A stretch of 5,128 bases of DNA. Source: Tannerellaceae bacterium. GTDB taxonomy: Bacteria; Bacteroidota; Bacteroidia; Bacteroidales; Tannerellaceae. Under the pieces are notes generated by a model. The model saw only the letters and a program-made list of their open reading frames with translations. It searched no databases and was not told the DNA's origin. The position numbers and the translations under genes are program-made. Every line of letters begins with the position of its first letter. Position 1 is the stretch's first letter. Location of the stretch: NCBI GenBank assembly GCA_031267775.1, contig JAIRYL010000169.1, positions 1-5,128 on the forward strand, given 5' to 3'. This document shows positions 5,053-5,128 of this stretch, piece by piece.

Positions 5053-5128
5053 TGGTCGGGATAAGAAGACTCGAACTTCCGACCTCCACGTCCCGAACGT
5101 GGCGCGCTACCAACTGTGCTACATCCCG
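5053..5128 (-). tRNA. tRNA-Pro (anticodon CGG)
   Basis: The minus strand gives a full 76-nt cloverleaf: a 7-bp acceptor stem (CGGGATG with TATCCCG, last pair G-T), a D arm, an anticodon stem CCACG/CGTGG with loop TTCGGGA, a 5-nt variable region, a T stem GGAAG/CTTCT with loop TTCGAGT, then A73 and an encoded CCA. The anticodon CGG reads CCG (proline), and C1-G72, A73, G35 and G36 are proline identity features. The D stem (GCAC/GCGC) has an A12-C23 mismatch. The first base is the last base of the window, so its promoter lies outside. Confidence 0.96.

Noticed and set aside
1..5128. CRISPR arrays
   Set aside because: No regularly spaced direct repeats with unique spacers; the only short-period repeat is the 7-bp block at 1515-1660.

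Overview
The window looks like chromosomal DNA of a Bacteroidales bacterium (Bacteroides/Parabacteroides-like). Several things point there: a DUF3256-type secreted protein, a family known almost only from this order; an ECF sigma operon ending in a Bacteroidetes-style outer-membrane barrel; promoter -7 boxes of the TAnnTTTG type; and no clear Shine-Dalgarno sequences.

Layout. Positions 1-800 hold no intact gene. At the left edge a short minus-strand reading frame may be the start of a gene leaving the window. At 263-396 the minus strand carries what looks like the 3' end of a group II intron (domains V and VI) joined to about 20 codons of a protein C-terminus, so this may be the scar of an intron-interrupted gene. 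Positions 397-796 are broken in every frame. A good -7 box at 797-804 then precedes a secreted DUF3256-type protein (832-1464). The gap after it (1515-1660) contains a large imperfect inverted repeat built from 7-bp tandem units.

The core of the window is a compact four-gene plus-strand operon (1816-4200): an ECF sigma factor, a single-pass membrane protein overlapping it by 4 bp (likely anti-sigma factor), a small secreted protein (DUF6108/DUF4252-like), and an outer-membrane beta-barrel protein. The order suggests a cell-envelope signalling or response unit in which the membrane protein holds the sigma factor and the two exported proteins act in the periplasm and outer membrane. The signal and regulon cannot be read from the sequence.

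The right part holds a hicA-hicB toxin-antitoxin pair with its own promoter, a palindromic operator candidate over the expected transcription start, an intergenic hairpin, and two further operator-like half sites. A probably bidirectional terminator separates it from a complete minus-strand tRNA-Pro(CGG) that ends exactly at the window edge.

The best candidates for something little described are the four-gene sigma operon, the 7-bp-periodic inverted repeat, and the three-site operator pattern around hicAB. No wholly new system can be claimed from sequence alone.
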